A stretch of DNA of 64,000 nt, taken from NCBI GenBank assembly GCA_016927835.1, contig JAFGMA010000011.1, positions 1 through 64,000 of the forward strand, read 5' to 3'. This document shows positions 9,209 through 18,754 of this stretch, piece by piece (position 1 is the stretch's first letter; the number at the start of each line of letters is the position of its first letter). Both the position numbers and the translations under genes were made by a program. The notes beneath the pieces were generated by a model. It made no database searches. It was not told the DNA's origin and saw only the letters and a program-made list of their open reading frames with translations. The stretch comes from Candidatus Zhuqueibacterota bacterium (GTDB lineage Bacteria; Zhuqueibacterota; Zhuqueibacteria; Thermofontimicrobiales; Sulfurfontimicrobiaceae).

Positions 9209-10747
9209 ATGGAAACGGGCTTGCTGGAAAAGAAAATATTACATTACGAGATATTGGAACAGATCGGCAAGGGCGGGATGGGCGTGGTGTATAAAGCCCG
9301 CGATACCCGGCTGGAACGGATTGTGGCGATCAAAGCCCTGCGGCAGGATGCGCTGCAAGATGATGAAGCACGTATCCGATTCAAACGGGAAGCTATTGCT
9401 GCTTCAGCATTGAATCATCCCAACATTACGACAATCTATCAAATCGAAGAGATTGAGAACGCCCTTTTCATCGTGATGGAGTACGTGGAGGGTCAAACTC
9501 TGGGAGACCGGCTGGATGACGGACCACTCGAACTGAAAGCGGGTCTGGAAATCGCGATCGAAGCTGCCGAAGGAATTGCCGAAGCGCATCAACACCAGAT
9601 CATTCATCGCGACATCAAGCCGGATAATATCCTGTTATCCAGCCAGGGGCATGCAAAGGTGATGGATTTCGGTCTGGCAAAGGAACTGGAAAAAACCAGT
9701 GTGACTCCGGATGGTTTCTCCATGGGAACCGTGGATTATATGTCGCCCGAGCAAGCCCAATCGATTAAAGTCGATGCGCGGAGTGATATTTTTTCTTTCG
9801 GTACGCTCCTCTACGAATTATTCACCTGCGATGTGCCGTTCAAAGGTGAACACGACCTGGCGGTGCTTTACGCCATCGTCAATGAAGACCCCATTCCACC
9901 GCAGAAAGTGAATCCGCAGTTGCCGGTACGCCTGGCTAAACTGATTATGCGGGCGCTTGAAAAAAAGCCAGAACATCGCTTTCAATCCATGACCCAAATT
10001 ATTCACGAATTGAGATCGATACGAAAACAGAGTCTGCAAATTCGGAAACGAGAATCGCGACGAAAGAAGATAGTCGTACTGGCAGCGGCAACTTTGACAT
10101 TGATGTTGGCGTGTATTATCCTCTGGTTCGCCACAGGAAATCGTGCTGAGTCGCACATTAAAAAAGCAGTTACATTGATCAATGAACGGCAATTGGCAGA
10201 CGCCAAATCAGAATTGGACGCTGCATTCAAGTATGAGCCAGACAATTCAATGCTCTGGTATTATCTGGCAATTATTCAGCAGGAAACCGGAGACATTGAG
10301 GGAGCCATTCGAAGCAACGAAAAAGCTATTTCGCTGGATCGCACCAATAAAAGTGCATATTATGCGCTGGGATGCGCGCAGGCGGAATTGAAGCGATTCG
10401 AACAGGCAAAGAAATCATATAAAAAAACAATCGCCTGTGACTCGAGTTTTGTACTGGCGTATAGTTACCTGGCTCATCTTTATATCAACGAAGCGAAACC
10501 GGATTCTGCTATACAATGGCTGCAAAAGTCGCTCGAAATTTCGCCCAATTCACCGGATAATGTCCATATTTACAGGAATCTGGGTAATGCTTATTTCGAA
10601 AAGGATCAATTTGATCTGGCGGCGGAATATTATAAAAAGGCGCTTGCATTGGAACCGGAAAATACTGGCTTACAGCAATTATATGCGCTTGCACAATCAA
10701 AATATCACTCCAATCAAAGACCCGCGGGAAAGGACATCCGTCCATAG
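9209..10747 (+). CDS. membrane Ser/Thr protein kinase with TPR sensor region
   Basis: A 512-residue eukaryotic-like kinase. The glycine loop GKGGMGVVYKARD spans 20-32, with catalytic Lys42 (VAIKAL). HRDIKPDNILL, the DFGLAKE motif and GTVDYMSPEQA follow, so all catalytic motifs are intact. A single membrane helix (VVLAAATLTLMLACIILWF) lies near 287-307. Then come several TPR units to the end (ADAKSELDAAFKYEP, SAYYALGCAQAELKRFEQAK, AYFEKDQFDLAAEYYKKALAL). The kinase would sit in the cytoplasm and the TPR region outside, sensing or binding partners. The frame extends to a TTG at 9191, but ATG 9209 is preferred because it lies closest to the motifs. No clear ribosome site is visible. Two promoters precede it. 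Targets unknown. Confidence 0.9.
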   Translation: METGLLEKKILHYEILEQIGKGGMGVVYKARDTRLERIVAIKALRQDALQDDEARIRFKREAIAASALNHPNITTIYQIEEIENALFIVMEYVEGQTLGDRLDDGPLELKAGLEIAIEAAEGIAEAHQHQIIHRDIKPDNILLSSQGHAKVMDFGLAKELEKTSVTPDGFSMGTVDYMSPEQAQSIKVDARSDIFSFGTLLYELFTCDVPFKGEHDLAVLYAIVNEDPIPPQKVNPQLPVRLAKLIMRALEKKPEHRFQSMTQIIHELRSIRKQSLQIRKRESRRKKIVVLAAATLTLMLACIILWFATGNRAESHIKKAVTLINERQLADAKSELDAAFKYEPDNSMLWYYLAIIQQETGDIEGAIRSNEKAISLDRTNKSAYYALGCAQAELKRFEQAKKSYKKTIACDSSFVLAYSYLAHLYINEAKPDSAIQWLQKSLEISPNSPDNVHIYRNLGNAYFEKDQFDLAAEYYKKALALEPENTGLQQLYALAQSKYHSNQRPAGKDIRP

Positions 10748-10892
10748 TGCTAGATTTTTTTCCATCCTCACCGTGCCCATTCCGGTGCGCCCCATGCAAA
10801 CGATACTTTTTCAAAAATTTCTGCATCAGTTTATCAATTTTAAATTGCGCAAAAAACATACATTTCAATGAATAGTAATTTCACGATTTGCT

Positions 10893-10941
10893 GCAAAAAA
10901 GAAAATCGCGGCGTCAATACATCGAACACCACGATTTTCTT
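10893..10941 (-). terminator. rho-independent terminator of the LysM gene
   Basis: On the minus strand a 10-bp stem (AAGAAAATCG / CGATTTTCTT, 10899-10908 with 10932-10941) is followed by six U. It lies 52 bp past the LysM stop codon. Confidence 0.6.
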
Positions 10942-10992
10942 CGTTGGGAGGGGGATTGTCAGATTTCATGCATCAGCAGCGCAAGCCGGGCA

Positions 10993-11511
10993 TCAGAAAA
11001 ATCCGCTGTTTTGCCGTTTGCGTCGGAGGTGATAAGAATATTGCTGGGAGCTGTATTTCGTCTGTCGATTGACTGCATGTACGAGAATACCATCGAGTGG
11101 AATAAGCAATGTTTGTCCTGCGCGTAATCGATAAGGATATTTCAGGCGATTCAGTGAAATGATTGCACGTGTTGTTGTACGATAGTGTTGAGCAATTTCG
11201 CGGAGAGTTTCACCATGCGAAACAATATAGTAAAGCACATCCTGATATGAAGTAAGCTGCGGATTCGTGCGCGCCTTCTGCCTGAACCGCGTCGTAACAA
11301 AATCAGGTTCAGAATCCACCGGAACAGCAGCGTAGTCGTTGCCAGGTGGAAGTGGTTCAGCGTTTCTCCCAAAACTTTGTATGGCATCGATAACCGGTCG
11401 AGGATTCAGATCGATACCGATAACACCTATTCCCAACAGAATTCCGATAAAAGCGGACCAGAACAAGACTTTTACTATGCTCACGAAAATTTTTGAAAAT
11501 TCGACAAACAT
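10993..11511 (-). CDS. single-pass membrane protein with LysM domain
   Basis: A 172-residue protein. Residues 10-33 form a membrane helix (VSIVKVLFWSAFIGILLGIG). A linker follows, then one LysM peptidoglycan-binding domain at about 94-138 (YIVSHGETLREIAQHYRTT ... LRAGQTLLIP). The tail is basic. GGAGGC lies just upstream of ATG 11511. It is expected to anchor in the inner membrane and contact the cell wall. It is convergent with the kinase gene and divergent from the lyase gene. No enzymatic domain is present. Confidence 0.85.
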   Translation of the reverse strand: MFVEFSKIFVSIVKVLFWSAFIGILLGIGVIGIDLNPRPVIDAIQSFGRNAEPLPPGNDYAAVPVDSEPDFVTTRFRQKARTNPQLTSYQDVLYYIVSHGETLREIAQHYRTTTRAIISLNRLKYPYRLRAGQTLLIPLDGILVHAVNRQTKYSSQQYSYHLRRKRQNSGFF

Positions 11512-11849
11512 AAAAGCCTCCTTCTACAGATTTAGAGAATGGTGATTGCCTGAGATTCGCGTTATTAGCTCTAGCGAATTTCACCTGGATATACGCAAGC
11601 ATTGTACCAGAAATCAAATTACCGGGGAAGATTCTTTATAACCTTCTGATATTTATTTGGATATTAGATGCAAAGTGATTCTGACATCGCGTATCCAAAT
11701 CTGCCCCAATTGGGGTGTTGCGGAGCTATCAATGGGGTATCCAAACATCACCAGATGCATAATATCATAATCGAAAGGATAGATTGAGATGAATCGGGAT
11801 GCACTAGTTGAAGTCTGAATGACTTTTTAACAAACTTTAAAAATATCGT
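11512..11849. other. divergent spacer between LysM and lyase genes
   Basis: Holds a perfect palindrome CCCCAATTGGGG (11704-11715) flanked by two copies of GTATCCAAA (near 11692 and 11739). This layout could be an operator for one of the divergent genes. No gene is seen. Confidence 0.4.
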
Positions 11850-11879
11850 TTGACAAAAGGGGCAAAGTATTGCTATATT
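11850..11879 (+). promoter_or_regulatory. sigma-70-like promoter of the lyase gene
   Basis: TTGACA (11850-11855), 18 bp, TATATT (11874-11879). The start would fall near 11886, about 50 bp before ATG 11937. Confidence 0.6.
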
Positions 11880-11936
11880 TTTTAATAAAAGTAATCTCAT
11901 CAGTTGCTATTTACCAAAACCAGGGCTGAGAAATCA

Positions 11937-14900
11937 ATGCCACCACCACAAAATCCGATAAAATCGCAGACGCGCAAAGATACAGCAAAAACCGGTTCCA
12001 TAGTCCCAGATCCTGTTCCGCCGGCTTATGGCAGGCTCAAGCCGTTGCATCTGAGTACATCGCTCGCAATCGAAGGTCAACCCTCCTGCACGATCGTTCT
12101 TCCGGCGGATGGGCGCTACAATGGACTCGCTAACCGCATTCAAAACGCCATCCGTGAACCGACTGGCGTCAGACTACCGGTGGTACCCGATACATCACCG
12201 AAAGCCGCCGTGCCCATCCGCGGAAATGTGATTCTGCCGGGTAATCGCTCAACCAACCGGACAATCAGCGAGCTTTACAACCGTTATTACACATTACTCG
12301 ATTTGAGATATCCCGGTCCCGGCGGTTATGTTTTGAGAACCTTACACAATCCTTTTGGTAACGGCTGCAACGTGATTTTTCTCGGCGGCAGCGATGACGC
12401 GGGCGTTGAACAGGCGGCAAATCTGTTTATCGACGAATTGGCGAACACAACCTCTCTAAATGCTTCCCTCGCCGTCGGCAGATTGATGAAAATTCAGATC
12501 GGATCCGACGTCCGAATTCCAGAAAAATTGGAACAATTCGAAACCTGGGAAGACTCTGCGAAATATGGTTCGATCGGTTATTTCGGCTGGAACAGCATCA
12601 GCAAGCGCATGGCGATGTACTATATGACCGGTGATGATTTCCACGCGAGAGAAGTCATCCGACTGGCATTTCCGGATGAAAAGGCGTTCGGTGAAATCGC
12701 TGAAATCGATGGCGAGCGTATTGAAAATAAAGCTGAACCTCTCAGCGGACCTTACCACTATAACGCACATCTCATGATTTTATTTTGGGACCTGATCGAG
12801 GAAAGCCCGGTATTTTCTGACGAAGAGCGATTGCGCGTCACCAATGCATTTTCCAGGCAGTTATTGCACCGGCTGCGCGAACATGTTTACGGAACAACCT
12901 CGGAACCGCCTTATGTCGGAAGCCGGCACGGGCAATGGTCGGCGATTTCGTTGTATTGCCTGGGGCGATATTTTCAGAAGGATTATCCGCACCCAATCTG
13001 GCAGCATTGCCTGGATAGCGCCAGGCTCCAGTTTCAACCGCTAAAGTCGCATGCATGGGTCGCCGGCGAAAACGATAACCTGTTCTGGTACAACACGGGC
13101 ATCGCGCCTATTTTGACTTATATGTTGCTCACCGGGGATAGAACACCGCTTGAAAATGGCAACGTGAGTGACTTGCTCCGAGGTCTGGAAATCCTTATTT
13201 CAGGGCGCATACCGGACTGGGCGTTAGCAACCGCATCGATCGGTTTTTTGCACAAAGCAGCATACCTGTTACAAGACGGGCGTTATCCAGCCTATTTGCA
13301 GCGTACGAGTCTCGACCTTTCAATCTTCCGGCTCGGACAATCATTTTATCCGGAGCCATGCCTGTCCGCCAAACCGCCTGTGGATTTGATGGGTAAATGG
13401 TCTGTCAAAGCAATGCCTGAGCCGATGTGGCGCGCTCGCAAAAGCCGGATAGCGCAAGAGAACTCATTCATGTTTGCCAGTTTTCGGAGCGCTGGCGATG
13501 CCTCCGGCGATTTCATTCTCGTGGATGGTTTCAATGGTGCCTCCCGGAACCCATACCACACGTTTCCCATACTCGAGCTGCGACTGAATGGTTACACGCT
13601 GTTGAAGGGGCACCAAAATCAGCTTTTAATCCGGTCTGACGGGCTGGTGGAGCCTCACATTGCCATGGATTCGGGTATCCTGCAGAAACAGGCTATCGGA
13701 AGCGTTGCCAGCATCACCGGCGAAGTGCCGGATGCTGCATTCTGCTGCTGGCGCCGGACATTGGTGCAACGATTGGAAAAATACGCCTTGATCGTGGATG
13801 AACTCGATTTCCGCGAATCCGGCGAAAATATGGACGTTGAATTCAACTGGGAGACCGAATGCGTGCCGAAATCATCGGGAAATGGCTTTATCGCGTTCTC
13901 CGCCCCGATTGAATCGCCGGCGTGCCAAATTGTCTCCGGGGGGCAAACCTGGTCTTCCGATCCGCTACCAACGAAATGCAAGGGAAATGTTGCTTCGATG
14001 AATTGGACGGGGAAGGTGGAGGCGGGCGAACGCAAATATTTTTTTTCGCTAATCGGGATGCAGCCCGGGATTGAAACGCCGACATTGGGCTGTCTCCGAC
14101 TGTCGGAAAATGCTGCCGTCCTGAAATTGCCTGCCCCGGCAATCGTGGTATCCGGTGACTTTGAACATCTGCGGGCGCAGGTGATCACACTGGCTGAAGA
14201 TCATTTATACGCTAAGAATTTGACAGACGTGCGATTCGCTGAAAACAATGCTGAGAAAACAATCATCTCTGCAACGGATCCGGTGGATGTTGACTGGAAC
14301 TTCACCGCTGGTTCGTTGCATTTGCATACGCCAACCCAAATCACATTGCGGTTGGCACTGTCGAACGAATCAGAAAAGCAATTGCGGAGCGAAAATTTTT
14401 CGACTCAAAAAGCGGGAAAGCTTCTGGAAATCGACATTCCGGCAGGCAAATGGCAATTTGAAGGCATCAAGCCCGATGCGATTAGCATGTCACTGATCAA
14501 CTCGCAACTTCGGGCGTATCTTTATTTGGCGCTCGATGTGCGAAAGAAGGCGGAAACAAAACAGACACATGCCAGGCAGCATATTCCGCAATTGCAAACT
14601 CGATTTGAAACGACGCTGCCCGGGGAAGTGACGGATATGATTTCAGTTCCGCTGTCAGGCGAAAGCTTGATTGGGGCAGCTTCGGGCAATACGATTTACC
14701 TGCTTGATTCAAAGGGCAATTTGCTGCCGCAAATGGCGACCGATGGATCGATTCGGATGCTGCGATGGTGGCACGAAGCTGCGCTGCTACTCGCCGGATG
14801 TGCTGATGAGCAGGTTGTGGCGTTCAACCTGGATGGCAGCCGGCGCTGGGCATTCACCTCCGTAATGGATCCGGCTGTTTTTCAGGCTGCCAAGACCTAT

Positions 14901-15752
14901 TGGTTCAAATCGGAGCCGGGTCACGAAGGCATTCATGGGCTTTATACCGGCAGCTTTTTGAACGGTGAAAGTCAGGCATTCGTCGGCAGCGCCTGCACCC
15001 TGGAAATTCTTGATGCTAATGGAAACCTCATCAAACGCTTACCCCAGTTCTGGGGCAAAGTCTCGCATTTCGCACTCATCGATGCACCAGACGGTTCGCT
15101 GAATTTGCTGGCTGCCCGTAAATATAATGGGGTGAATCGCGTGGCGATCATCAACAACAGAACGCTCGATCCATCGCCGCGCGGATTCGACAGCGTACCC
15201 CCGGGGCACACATTCATGGGCGGCTGGTCTGCCATGAATCGCCACCACATTTTCTACGAAGACATGGATGGCGATGGCATCAAAGAGGTGATCAGCGACA
15301 TTAACGGCACCTGGAATCGTGTGACTATCTGGCGCGCTGATGGCAGCGCATTGTATGACGTCAGCCTCGGTCCCGGCGATTTTATACCCGCAAAAAATAT
15401 CCGGGATATGGACATTTGCGATCTCAATGATGACGGCAAAATGGAAATAGTGGTGGCAACATCCGCCGGCACGATCATCGCCCTGGATCATCGATGCCAG
15501 AAAATCTGGGCTCGACGCCTGGATGAAATCCCGGTTGTGATGAAAGGTGTTCATCTGCAACCCGCACGCATCGTTATCGGCTGTGAAAGCGGAGCAGTCA
15601 TTGCCCTCGATGCGAGCGGCGAATTCTGTCGCCGAGGACAGGTGAAGGGAATACCGACCTGCATCGATGCATTCGTTGAATCTGACGGGAAGGTCGTCGT
15701 CCCGATCAGTACAAAGGGAGGTGAAATAAAAGGTTTCCTAATCGGAGACTAA
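11937..15752 (+). CDS. heparinase II/III-like lyase fused to a beta-propeller
   Basis: About 1271 residues. After an extended N-terminal region come a helical toroid (about 190-460; HYNAHLMILFWDLIEE, GSRHGQWSAISLYCLGRYF, ENDNLFWYNTGIAPILTYM) and a beta-sandwich (about 480-800; MFASFRSAGDASGDFILVDG, LRLNGYTLLKGHQNQLL, RTLVQRLEKYALIVDEL). This is the architecture of heparinase II/III-type and alginate-type polysaccharide lyases. From about 880 a propeller follows (GNTIYLLDSKGNLL, EQVVAFNLDGSRRWAF, DMDGDGIKEVISDING, GTIIALDHRCQKIWARR). No signal peptide is visible at ATG 11937 or at the upstream TTG 11904, which is odd for a lyase. Family and substrate are inferred from pattern only. A promoter lies directly upstream; the M1-like peptidase follows 127 bp on. 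Confidence 0.65.
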   Translation: MPPPQNPIKSQTRKDTAKTGSIVPDPVPPAYGRLKPLHLSTSLAIEGQPSCTIVLPADGRYNGLANRIQNAIREPTGVRLPVVPDTSPKAAVPIRGNVILPGNRSTNRTISELYNRYYTLLDLRYPGPGGYVLRTLHNPFGNGCNVIFLGGSDDAGVEQAANLFIDELANTTSLNASLAVGRLMKIQIGSDVRIPEKLEQFETWEDSAKYGSIGYFGWNSISKRMAMYYMTGDDFHAREVIRLAFPDEKAFGEIAEIDGERIENKAEPLSGPYHYNAHLMILFWDLIEESPVFSDEERLRVTNAFSRQLLHRLREHVYGTTSEPPYVGSRHGQWSAISLYCLGRYFQKDYPHPIWQHCLDSARLQFQPLKSHAWVAGENDNLFWYNTGIAPILTYMLLTGDRTPLENGNVSDLLRGLEILISGRIPDWALATASIGFLHKAAYLLQDGRYPAYLQRTSLDLSIFRLGQSFYPEPCLSAKPPVDLMGKWSVKAMPEPMWRARKSRIAQENSFMFASFRSAGDASGDFILVDGFNGASRNPYHTFPILELRLNGYTLLKGHQNQLLIRSDGLVEPHIAMDSGILQKQAIGSVASITGEVPDAAFCCWRRTLVQRLEKYALIVDELDFRESGENMDVEFNWETECVPKSSGNGFIAFSAPIESPACQIVSGGQTWSSDPLPTKCKGNVASMNWTGKVEAGERKYFFSLIGMQPGIETPTLGCLRLSENAAVLKLPAPAIVVSGDFEHLRAQVITLAEDHLYAKNLTDVRFAENNAEKTIISATDPVDVDWNFTAGSLHLHTPTQITLRLALSNESEKQLRSENFSTQKAGKLLEIDIPAGKWQFEGIKPDAISMSLINSQLRAYLYLALDVRKKAETKQTHARQHIPQLQTRFETTLPGEVTDMISVPLSGESLIGAASGNTIYLLDSKGNLLPQMATDGSIRMLRWWHEAALLLAGCADEQVVAFNLDGSRRWAFTSVMDPAVFQAAKTYWFKSEPGHEGIHGLYTGSFLNGESQAFVGSACTLEILDANGNLIKRLPQFWGKVSHFALIDAPDGSLNLLAARKYNGVNRVAIINNRTLDPSPRGFDSVPPGHTFMGGWSAMNRHHIFYEDMDGDGIKEVISDINGTWNRVTIWRADGSALYDVSLGPGDFIPAKNIRDMDICDLNDDGKMEIVVATSAGTIIALDHRCQKIWARRLDEIPVVMKGVHLQPARIVIGCESGAVIALDASGEFCRRGQVKGIPTCIDAFVESDGKVVVPISTKGGEIKGFLIGD

Positions 15753-15879
15753 ATCCTGTTTTATGAAATCAATCTTTGGTTAAGGCTTTTCCAATTTAAT
15801 TTCAAGCCATGCGTAAAAGCCCTGCACGCAAATGCTGCTTCGATTTAGTGAAGCGCAACCTTCGGGAGGAACAATTGCG

Positions 15880-17616
15880 ATGAAACTTTCCAGACTATTC
15901 AAAGAAATCTGGTTCATCATACTCGTATTCGTTATTATCCTGCTCATAGCCGTTGGTTTCTTTATTCAGCATCAATACAAAAAACTCATCTCCGGTGAGG
16001 ATATTCGGCTGTTAAAATTCGTCGCTGCCCATATTAATACCCTGCTGGCTTCCCAGCACGTCGAACGTTACGATCTGCGCATGCTGCTTGATCCCCGGCA
16101 GGCACAATTGAAAATGACATCGGAGGTGGCGGTACACGCACCTGATGAAGACCGCCGCTGGCTGTTTTTCCTGTTCAATGAAGGACTCAAAATCAACGCA
16201 ATTCGGCAGGGTGATCGGGGCGCGAACTTCTGGCGCGTATGGCTGCTGACGATTATCCGGCTGCCAACTTCAATTCAGCAGGGGACGTCCGCAGTCGTCA
16301 CGTTCGAATACGAGGGCAGACCCAAACCAACCGGCATCAGCATCTCACCGTCATACATCACACCTGAAGAATGCCTGTTAACCGTAGACGAATTCTGGTA
16401 TCCGTCAACGCTGCAGGGCTTTTTTGAACTGGAATTCGAGCTTACGCTGCCAGTTGAACATGAGGTTGTCTTTGCCGGAGATTTAATCTCGAAAAGTATT
16501 CGGGACTCGTTGAAAACGCTGCGTTGTAATTATTCGCGTCCTATTAATGGTATTTCGCTGCTTACCGGGCATTTTAAGCTGCATGAACGATGCGATAGCG
16601 GCATCACCTATCGCGTTGCCCTGGCAGACGGAATCGCACTCGACGCCGGACAGATTCTGGATGATATGATCGAAACCAATAACCTGTTCTCGGAGTGCTA
16701 TGGTTCCTCAGCACATGCCGTATTTGCCTTAGCCGTCAGCCGACGCATGCGACGCGGATTTCACGAGGGAAGCGGATTTATCGGTCTGAGTGAGCGCTAT
16801 TTCGGCAACCGAAAAAATGAATTCGGCTTAATCGCCCACGAGATGGCACATAACTGGTGGGGCGGAACAGTGACGGCGCGCTGGCTGGCAGATGATCACT
16901 CCGCTGGTGAATGGCTGCTGGAAGGCTTCGCCGAATTTTCAAGTCTCTATGCGATGAAAAGGCATTACGGTGATGCTGCTGTCACTGGCAAGCTAAAGGG
17001 CTGGCGTTTTGATCCGCACCAGGCGCCGATGCCGCTCGAACAATTTACCGTGATTGAAAATTTGTTCGCCGAGCCGGCTCATCTGGCGAATATCTATAAC
17101 AAGGGCGCGTATGTGACTTACATGCTATTCAATAGTTTGGGTGAACAGAAATTTTTTGAGGTGTGCAAAAATTTTATAGCTCAACAGCGTTATCAAACAG
17201 CCACCGATGAGCAGTTCCAAAAAATTGCGGAAACCGTTGCTGCGGAATCACTGGACTGGTTTTTCGCGCAATGGCTCAGATCGATTCGCTACCTGGATTT
17301 GGGCATCGAAAATCCAGTCCGAATGCCGGAAGATGGTGAAAACGGAATACGCTTCACCCTTGTTAACAAAGGCGATTTGCAGATGCCCCTGGCGTGCGAT
17401 ATTATCACCATTTCGAATGGCGACACTGTCACCCACTCGCTGCGATTTAGCGGTACCGCTCAAAGCATTCATCTCCGAAGTCGGGAACCGATTCAAAAAA
17501 TCATCATCGATCCCGAGTTAAAATGGGCGGATATGTTCCGCGACAACAACAGATTTGAATTCGTGAGTTCGTCAGCGGCATCAATTCAGAAAAGCGACCG
17601 AATCGGCATAAAATGA
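15880..17616 (+). CDS. membrane-anchored M1-like zinc aminopeptidase
   Basis: A 578-residue protein with one N-terminal membrane helix (residues about 10-32; IWFIILVFVIILLIAVGFF) and a gluzincin catalytic core. HEMAH lies at 320-324 followed by NWWGG. The downstream Glu (WLLEGFAEF, Glu348) matches the third zinc ligand of M1 peptidases (WLNEGFA). The gap from the second His to this Glu is 23 residues instead of the usual 18, so there is a short insertion. No classical GAMEN box is recognised. GGGAGGA before ATG 15880 sets the start, 16 codons inside a longer frame. The active domain should face the periplasm. It may be cotranscribed with the lyase. Confidence 0.8.
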   Translation: MKLSRLFKEIWFIILVFVIILLIAVGFFIQHQYKKLISGEDIRLLKFVAAHINTLLASQHVERYDLRMLLDPRQAQLKMTSEVAVHAPDEDRRWLFFLFNEGLKINAIRQGDRGANFWRVWLLTIIRLPTSIQQGTSAVVTFEYEGRPKPTGISISPSYITPEECLLTVDEFWYPSTLQGFFELEFELTLPVEHEVVFAGDLISKSIRDSLKTLRCNYSRPINGISLLTGHFKLHERCDSGITYRVALADGIALDAGQILDDMIETNNLFSECYGSSAHAVFALAVSRRMRRGFHEGSGFIGLSERYFGNRKNEFGLIAHEMAHNWWGGTVTARWLADDHSAGEWLLEGFAEFSSLYAMKRHYGDAAVTGKLKGWRFDPHQAPMPLEQFTVIENLFAEPAHLANIYNKGAYVTYMLFNSLGEQKFFEVCKNFIAQQRYQTATDEQFQKIAETVAAESLDWFFAQWLRSIRYLDLGIENPVRMPEDGENGIRFTLVNKGDLQMPLACDIITISNGDTVTHSLRFSGTAQSIHLRSREPIQKIIIDPELKWADMFRDNNRFEFVSSSAASIQKSDRIGIK

Positions 17617-17640
17617 GTATATTGAAACACCAACGCTTCC

Positions 17641-17696
17641 ATCCTCACCTTAATCCTCTCCCCTGGGCGAGTGCTGGCGCGAGGGCAAGGATTGGA
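17641..17696. repeat. imperfect palindromic spacer repeat
   Basis: Contains AATCCT...AGGATT and a CTCTCCCC / CGAGGGC pairing. It resembles the CCTCTCCC-type palindromic spacers common in bacterial genomes. Function unknown. Confidence 0.3.
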
Positions 17697-17753
17697 ATTC
17701 AATTAACAATTTTGGCAATAATGCAGCACCACTTTGAATACACCTTAAAAAAT

Positions 17754-17781
17754 GATTTGCGAATTTAAGCCTTCGCAAATC
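17754..17781. repeat. perfect 10-bp hairpin downstream of the peptidase gene
   Basis: GATTTGCGAA, 8-nt loop, TTCGCAAATC. No T-tract follows on either strand, so it is a weak terminator at best. It may stabilise the 3' end of the peptidase transcript. Confidence 0.4.
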
Positions 17782-17889
17782 GTATATCGTTAATCCCTAT
17801 TCTGAAATCAAAAAAAATCAACAGCGGCAAACGATTTTTCGGCGATCCGCGCATTTGCATTGAAGTGACAACTATAACGAGGAAACGAA

Positions 17890-18600
17890 ATGGATAAACC
17901 GCTAACGACATTATTTATGCTGATGTCCCTCGATGGGAAAATATCAACCGGATGTGTTGATGAGCGTGATGTGGATAAAGATTTTCCGAAAATTGTAGGC
18001 ATACGGGAAGGATTGCATCAGTATTATGAAATTGAACAGCGGACTGATTTGTTTTCCATGAATAGCGGGAGAGTCGTAGCCAAAGTTGGTATCAATAATC
18101 CGCAGGAAGGCGTTCAAAAAACGCCTGTGAGTTTTATCATCATCGATAATAAACCGCATCTCACCGAACGCGGCGTTGTTAATTTTTTGAAAAAATCAAA
18201 AACTTTATTCATTGTGACAACCAATAAAAGCCATCCCGCATATCGAACAAGCGAGAGTGAAAACTTAGAAATAATCTATTTTGAAGACAAAATTGACTTT
18301 ACCAATTTGTTTCATAAGCTCAAGTGTGATTTTAACATACAGCGCATGACCCTGCAAACAGGCGGAACGCTCAATTCAATATTATTGCGGGAAAAACTCA
18401 TAGATAAAATTTCACTGGTTATTGCCCCCGCATTAATAGGCGGAAAAGATACGGCAACCGTGATTGACGGAATTTCATTGCAGTCTCTACACGAACTTGA
18501 TAAGATTAAAGCATTAAGACTCGTGAATGTTGTCACATTTGAGGACTCATATCTTCAACTCAACTATGATGTGATAAATGAAACCCGACTGATCACCTGA
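17890..18600 (+). CDS. RibD C-terminal / DHFR-like reductase
   Basis: A 236-residue protein covering the reductase half of RibD (PF01872 type). It reads LFMLMSLDGKISTG at the start, SFIIIDNKPHLTERG in the middle, MTLQTGGTLNSILLREKLIDKI and LVIAPALIGGKDT near the NADPH site, ending in VVTFEDSYLQLNY. The deaminase half of RibD is absent and no other riboflavin genes are near. It may be a stand-alone pyrimidine reductase or a pteridine/nitro-reducing relative. CGAGGAAACGAA precedes ATG 17890. The gene stands alone, convergent with the M23 gene. Confidence 0.85.
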   Translation: MDKPLTTLFMLMSLDGKISTGCVDERDVDKDFPKIVGIREGLHQYYEIEQRTDLFSMNSGRVVAKVGINNPQEGVQKTPVSFIIIDNKPHLTERGVVNFLKKSKTLFIVTTNKSHPAYRTSESENLEIIYFEDKIDFTNLFHKLKCDFNIQRMTLQTGGTLNSILLREKLIDKISLVIAPALIGGKDTATVIDGISLQSLHELDKIKALRLVNVVTFEDSYLQLNYDVINETRLIT

Positions 18601-18754
18601 TTGCTGCCTCTCCTCATGCGCACCATTGCTGAGCGATAATCCAGCCTGGTAATGTCCCAGATATTGGTTCTTTACATGATTAACAATGCCTCCTGGGTTC
18701 CCCAAAAGGGAGTTTCGGAACCAGCAACAGAGGGATTTCGTTGCGGCAGAGACT

